A DNA stretch of 57,231 nucleotides. Source: Campylobacterales bacterium (GTDB taxonomy: Bacteria; Campylobacterota; Campylobacteria; Campylobacterales; Nitratiruptoraceae). A program made the position numbers and the translations under genes. Under the pieces are notes generated by a model. It was not told the DNA's origin. It did not search any database and saw only the letters and a list, made by a program, of their open reading frames with translations. The stretch spans positions 1 to 57,231 of the forward strand of contig JALVTF010000006.1 of the NCBI GenBank assembly GCA_027024145.1, in the 5' to 3' direction. Below, in pieces: positions 53,239 to 57,231 of this stretch. The number at the start of each line of letters is the position of its first letter. The first letter of the stretch is position 1.

Positions 53239-53859
53239 ATGGCAGTGCACGAGTCACCGCATCCCCTCGTCAAACATCTGGTCAACTCCATTCGCGACAT
53301 CTCCATCGACGCCGCGCAGTTTCGCAGCCGCATCGCCCAGATAGCGCAGCTTCTGCTCTACGAAGCGCTTGCGGAGTGGAAACTCGCACCGAAAAAGATA
53401 GCGACCTGGATAGGCGAAAAGGAGTTTGGCTTCGTCGACCAAAAAAAGATCCTCTTCATCCCGATTTTACGCGCGGGACTCCCGATGATGGAGGGGGTGA
53501 GCGAACTTTTGCCCGAAGCGAGTGTAGGGTTTTTGGCCATGAAGCGCGATGAAGAGACCTTCAAACCCCACATTTTTTACGAGCGTTTCCCCGAAATAGA
53601 GGGAAAAACCGCCATCCTCCTCGATCCCATGCTGGCCACCGGCAGTTCGCTGACTGATGCCATAAACGTGGTCAAAGCCAAAAACCCGGTGCGCATCCTC
53701 TCGCTCAATATCGTGGCCGCTCCCGAAGGGGTGGAGTATGTGACGAAGCTTCATAGCGATGTGGATCTGCATATCGCCCAAATAGACAGCCACCTGAACG
53801 AAAGAAAATACATCATCCCCGGCCTTGGCGACGCGGGAGATAGGGCCTACAACACATGA
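53239..53859 (+). CDS. upp: Uracil phosphoribosyltransferase
   Basis: A 206-residue cytosolic salvage enzyme that makes UMP from uracil and PRPP. It has the PRPP loop DPMLATGSSLTDAI and the uracil-site region E-R-K-Y-I-I-P-G-L-G-D-A-G-D-R. Both are typical of Upp. Start ATG 53239 follows AAAGGAGCG. The leucine-rich-repeat gene overlaps its stop by 4 bases. Confidence 0.93.
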   Translation: MAVHESPHPLVKHLVNSIRDISIDAAQFRSRIAQIAQLLLYEALAEWKLAPKKIATWIGEKEFGFVDQKKILFIPILRAGLPMMEGVSELLPEASVGFLAMKRDEETFKPHIFYERFPEIEGKTAILLDPMLATGSSLTDAINVVKAKNPVRILSLNIVAAPEGVEYVTKLHSDVDLHIAQIDSHLNERKYIIPGLGDAGDRAYNT

Positions 53860-54383
53860 GCGTGCGAGATATCATTCGCGAGACGCTGCGAACGCGGCGC
53901 TACTATCTGGACCTGCGAGGATTGGGACTGCGAGAGATTCCCCAAGAGGTGGCGAAGATGGAGTTTTTGGAAAATATCGCGCTCTCGCGCAACGAGATCG
54001 AAGATATCTCGATTCTTGCGCACCTGCCGCATCTGCGCAAAGTGGCACTTTCGTACAATCGTATAGAGAACCTGGAGCCGCTGCGGGGATTTTACAATCT
54101 CAAATACCTCTTCATCGGCTACAACCGCATCAGCGATCTCGCACCGCTCGTAAACCTCCCCAAACTCAAAAAGCTCGTGGCACCTGCCAACGAGATAGCG
54201 GACATCACACCTTTAGCAAAGATCCCGACTCTCGTCAATCTCGACCTCTCTCACAATCCTATCGAAGATGCGAGCGCGCTTTTTGCGCTCCCCGATCTCA
54301 AATGGCTGAGCCTTCACGCCACCGAGGTGCCTGTGGAGCAAAAGCTGCGCTTACGCAAAAAGGTGCGTATCTTTTACTCTTGA
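53856..54383 (+). CDS. Leucine-rich-repeat protein (SDS22-like)
   Basis: A 175-residue protein with about five leucine-rich repeats of 21-23 residues. The repeated pattern is L-x-x-L-x-L-x-x-N-x-I-x-D-I-x-x-L. No signal peptide or membrane helix is present, so it is cytosolic. Repeats of this type bind proteins. The partner is unknown. It overlaps upp by 4 bases (co-translated) and the convergent hydantoinase gene by 10 bases. Confidence 0.82.
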   Translation: MSVRDIIRETLRTRRYYLDLRGLGLREIPQEVAKMEFLENIALSRNEIEDISILAHLPHLRKVALSYNRIENLEPLRGFYNLKYLFIGYNRISDLAPLVNLPKLKKLVAPANEIADITPLAKIPTLVNLDLSHNPIEDASALFALPDLKWLSLHATEVPVEQKLRLRKKVRIFYS

Positions 54384-57231
54384 GACTCTCCATACCCACC
54401 CCCGCCGGGAGTTTTGATGATGAGCTTGTCGCCGGGTTGGACAGTGAGGCTTGCTTTGGAGCGCAGATCGTAGCGCTTGCCCTCTCGTTCCAAGATATTC
54501 TCGCCCTTTGCACCCGATTCGCCGCCGGCCATTCCGTAGGGTGCGAAGACGCGCCGTTCAGTCAGCAAGCTCACCTGCAGCGGCGCGAAAAAGCGATAGA
54601 TACGCTCTATGCCGTCACCTCCTCGGTGTCTGCCGGCTCCTCCACTGCCGCGGCGCAAAGCGAAACGCTCTATCATAAAAGGATAGCGCCGCTCGATGAT
54701 CTCGGGATCAGTGATCTTGGTGTTGGTCATATGGGTGTGCACGCCGCTGGCGCCATTACTCGCAGCCGTCGCGCCGGCACCCCCGGCGATGGTCTCATAG
54801 TAGCCAAAATTTTCGTCGCCGATGATGACGTTGTTCATACATCCCTGGCTGGCACCCGAGACGCCAAAAGCCTTGAAGATCACATCCACGATGCGCTGAC
54901 TGGTAGTGACGTTGCCGCCCACCACAGCGAGCTCGGGATCGGGACCCAGGAGCGAGCTTTTTGGCACGAGAATTTGCAGCGGCTCCAAAAGCCCCTCGTT
55001 GAGCGGCACATCTTCACCCAGCATCACCCGCACCGCATAGAGCACGGCACTACGCACCACGGCATAGGGAGCGTTTTGGTTGGAGAGGAGCTGCGCGTTG
55101 GAGCCGCGAAAATCGAAGATTACTTTTTCATCTTCTTTGTAGACCTTCAGATGGATACGTGCGCCGTTGTCGAGGTAGTCCTCCGCCTCCTTGGGAGTGA
55201 GGCCTGCGAAAAAGTCGCGCACTTTGGCGGCGCTGATAGCCTGGATCCGTTCGAAAAACCACTCATAGTCCGCAATTTCTAAGACTCCTCTGATTCCTTC
55301 CATATTGGCCGCGATTTGCGCGCGAATGTCGCTGATGTTATCTTCGATGCGGCGCGCTCCGGCCTTTTGAAAAATCTCGCGCAGTTTCGCTTCATCAAAT
55401 CTCCCCTCTTCCACCACCGCAAATGCCTCGATGATAGCACCCTCTTCAGATAGCCACCTGGAAAATGGCGGCATACTCCCCGGTACGCTGCCGCCGATAT
55501 CTGCGTGATGTCCGCGGCTCGCCACCCAAAAGCGCACCTCGCCATCTTCGATGTATGGCGTCACCACGGTGATATCCGGCAGATGCGAACCACCCTCGTA
55601 GGGGACGTTGGTGATGTAGGTGGCGTTTTTTGGCTCGGGAAATTTTCGCATCACGGCTCTCACTACGCTGCTCATACTCCCAAGATGCACGGGGATGTGG
55701 GGTGCGTTGGTGACGAGATTGCCAGCAGCATCGAAGATGGCACAGGAAAAGTCGTGGCGCTCCTTGATGTTTGTGGAAATCGCTGCTTTTTGGAGCACTT
55801 CGCCCATCTTTTTGGCCACAAACTGCATCCTGTTAGCCAGGAGCGACACTTTGGCAGCCTCGATGTTTTGTACCTCTTTTGCTGCACCGAGCTCGATCTC
55901 GATATCGCCGTAGTCGCTGACGCGCGCAGTGCTGGCCTCATCCAGCACGATGGTGGAGCTCTCTTGCACTATCAGTGCAGGCCCCGCTATCTCCTGACCG
56001 GCTCCAAGCTCCTTATAAACTTTCGCCTCTTGCCAGCGGCCGCCCAGGAAGATTTGCGTGTTTTTGATGGGTGGGAAATTGCCGGCGGCTATCTTTTGGC
56101 GTTTTGGCATTTCACCCTTTTGGACCGTGCGCACCTTGATGCGCTCCACGATGAGCTCGGTATCGAGCAAAAAGCCAAACATCCGCTTGTAGGCCGCTTC
56201 GAACTCGCTCACGGGATCGTGGGTGCTCACCTCGATAGTGGTGTTGGTACCGCGGTATCTGAGAAAAAGGCTGCGCTCCCCTTCGGGGAGATCCGCAAAC
56301 CACGCCTCATCGAACTGCTCTAGCGGCTTTTCGATCACCTTGAAGTGGTTTTCACTCACCTCGGCGTACGCAATTCCCACAGCCGAAAAGATTCCGCTAT
56401 AGCGATGGATGAAGACCCGTTTGATCCCCAGCTTCCTCGCCACCGCCACGGCGTGCTGGCCACCCGCTCCCCCGAAGGCGCAAAGAATATGCTCTTTTGG
56501 GTCATATCCCTTTTTGATGGTGATCTCTTTGATAGCGTTTGCCATATGCTCGTTCGCCACGTCCAAGAAAGCCTGCGCCACTTCCTCGATACTTGCTCCC
56601 ACCTCCTGGGCTATCGGCGCGAAACCTTGGCGCGCTAATTCGATGCTCAGCGGCTCATTGCCGCTTTTGCCAAAGATAGCGGGAATACTCTGTGCATCCA
56701 GCCTCCCAGTGACGAGATTGGCGTCAGTCACACTCAGATACCCATCCTTGCCGTAGCAAAGGGGCCCAGGATCGCTCCCGGCACTCTCGGGGCCCACCAC
56801 AAACATCCCATCTTTATAAAAGTGTCTGCTGCCGCCACCAGCTGCGACGGTATGGATGTCCACCATCGGGGTGCTCACATAGCAGCCAGCCACTTCGCTC
56901 TCGTATCTGAGCTCCACCGTTCCGTCGTAGCGGCTCACATCTGTGCTGGTGCCACCCATATCGAAGCCAATGAGCGGCACGCCCGCATAGACGCTCTTCA
57001 TCGCCACCACGCCGCCGGCAGGACCGCTGAGGATCGCGCTGGCACCGCGAAACTCCTCGGCTTGGCAGAGGCCACCATCGGATTTGATGAAGTAGATTTT
57101 TTTCGTATCGCCTCTGAAGTTTTTTAAGATTTTCGCCACATACTCACGTACCACGGGTGTGAGGTAGGCGTCCACCACGGTGGTTTCGGCGCGTGTGACG
57201 ATCTTGAGCGATGGCGAGACTTCGCTCGAAA
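54374..57231 (-). CDS. Hydantoinase/5-oxoprolinase HyuA-HyuB fusion, N-terminus cut by window edge
   Basis: The frame is open to the window end, giving at least 951 residues. The visible part starts SSEVSPSLKIVTRAETTVVDAYLTP, a known HyuA segment. It continues with GGTSTDVS and C-A-F-G-G-A-G-G-Q-H-A in the A half. The B half begins near V-A-K-K-M-G-E-V-L-Q-K-A-A-I-S-T-N-I-K-E-R and holds G-G-N-V-T-T-S-Q-R-I-V-D, and GGGGYG near the end. Such enzymes open 5-oxoproline or hydantoin rings with ATP, or carboxylate ketones. Which it does here is not known. Confidence 0.87.
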   Translation of the reverse strand, partial: SSEVSPSLKIVTRAETTVVDAYLTPVVREYVAKILKNFRGDTKKIYFIKSDGGLCQAEEFRGASAILSGPAGGVVAMKSVYAGVPLIGFDMGGTSTDVSRYDGTVELRYESEVAGCYVSTPMVDIHTVAAGGGSRHFYKDGMFVVGPESAGSDPGPLCYGKDGYLSVTDANLVTGRLDAQSIPAIFGKSGNEPLSIELARQGFAPIAQEVGASIEEVAQAFLDVANEHMANAIKEITIKKGYDPKEHILCAFGGAGGQHAVAVARKLGIKRVFIHRYSGIFSAVGIAYAEVSENHFKVIEKPLEQFDEAWFADLPEGERSLFLRYRGTNTTIEVSTHDPVSEFEAAYKRMFGFLLDTELIVERIKVRTVQKGEMPKRQKIAAGNFPPIKNTQIFLGGRWQEAKVYKELGAGQEIAGPALIVQESSTIVLDEASTARVSDYGDIEIELGAAKEVQNIEAAKVSLLANRMQFVAKKMGEVLQKAAISTNIKERHDFSCAIFDAAGNLVTNAPHIPVHLGSMSSVVRAVMRKFPEPKNATYITNVPYEGGSHLPDITVVTPYIEDGEVRFWVASRGHHADIGGSVPGSMPPFSRWLSEEGAIIEAFAVVEEGRFDEAKLREIFQKAGARRIEDNISDIRAQIAANMEGIRGVLEIADYEWFFERIQAISAAKVRDFFAGLTPKEAEDYLDNGARIHLKVYKEDEKVIFDFRGSNAQLLSNQNAPYAVVRSAVLYAVRVMLGEDVPLNEGLLEPLQILVPKSSLLGPDPELAVVGGNVTTSQRIVDVIFKAFGVSGASQGCMNNVIIGDENFGYYETIAGGAGATAASNGASGVHTHMTNTKITDPEIIERRYPFMIERFALRRGSGGAGRHRGGDGIERIYRFFAPLQVSLLTERRVFAPYGMAGGESGAKGENILEREGKRYDLRSKASLTVQPGDKLIIKTPGGGGYGESQE

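Noticed and set aside
53825-55282. A 485-codon open frame on the plus strand over the LRR and hydantoinase genes
   Set aside because: It overlaps convincing genes on both strands, is rich in Arg/Ser/His/Ala and low in normal motifs, as expected for a GC-rich shadow frame.
1-57231. tRNA, rRNA, CRISPR arrays, transposases and integrases
   Set aside because: None recognised by eye. Short tRNA-like or repeat-like strings occur only inside strong coding genes.

Overview
The window looks like a chromosomal segment of a thermophilic member of the Campylobacterota (Epsilonproteobacteria). The base composition is near 50% GC by eye. Lineage pointers are the ArsRS-like two-component pair, pseudopilins with Ala or Ser instead of Gly before the FTLxE motif, the FadL/TolC/TrkA gene types, and dense packing with many ATGA-type gene overlaps. 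A complete bacterial-type reverse gyrase (48065-51412) argues for growth at high temperature. I cannot name the genus from sequence alone.

Layout. 1-3188: type II secretion genes, with the end of gspE and gspF facing a convergent gspGHIJ block. 3263-7411: a suhB-like phosphatase, then divergently an HtrA protease and an OmpR-type regulator/kinase pair. 7462-11578: TonB-dependent receptor, small periplasmic protein and GGDEF-EAL enzyme, a probable cell-surface to c-di-GMP relay. 11621-12778: FadL-type porin with a consensus promoter. 13252-18695: a sulfur/redox cluster of two YeeE/YedE halves, a small anchored protein, a periplasmic double rhodanese, and 12-heme and 8-heme cytochromes. 18699-23014: small enzymes, a potassium channel and a patatin-like lipase.

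22160-43099 holds a large efflux and ion-transport region. An emrA-emrB-tolC-like operon runs leftward and has been invaded by a four-helix-bundle gene flanked by inverted GTCATTGG-type repeats. Divergent from it are a TetR regulator and an HlyD protein, then TrkA, TrkH, a ClC channel and an amino-acid permease. An MFS gene with a frameshift and a YbhF/S/R-like ABC exporter follow. The 15-bp palindrome at the tetR/emrA divergence recurs, with one mismatch, upstream of the MFS-ABC operon. One TetR protein therefore probably controls both efflux units, and the HlyD protein next to tetR is probably the adaptor of the distant ABC exporter. The same strand continues with a DUF3187-like protein, a zinc metallopeptidase, PPK2, a small protein and a flavin reductase.

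43186-48068: an AmrS-type radical SAM enzyme, then leftward a heme-binding protein, a PhoB/PhoR-like pair (the regulator apparently with a leaderless promoter), a SYLF protein and an SDR. 48065-53164: the most distinctive part, where reverse gyrase is translationally coupled to a 'near-KaiC' helix-turn-helix protein and sits beside a single-domain KaiC-like ATPase. This looks like an archaeal-style thermophily/regulatory island. The window ends with upp, a leucine-rich-repeat protein and a hydantoinase A/B fusion cut by the window edge. No rRNA, tRNA, CRISPR array, transposase or integrase was recognised.
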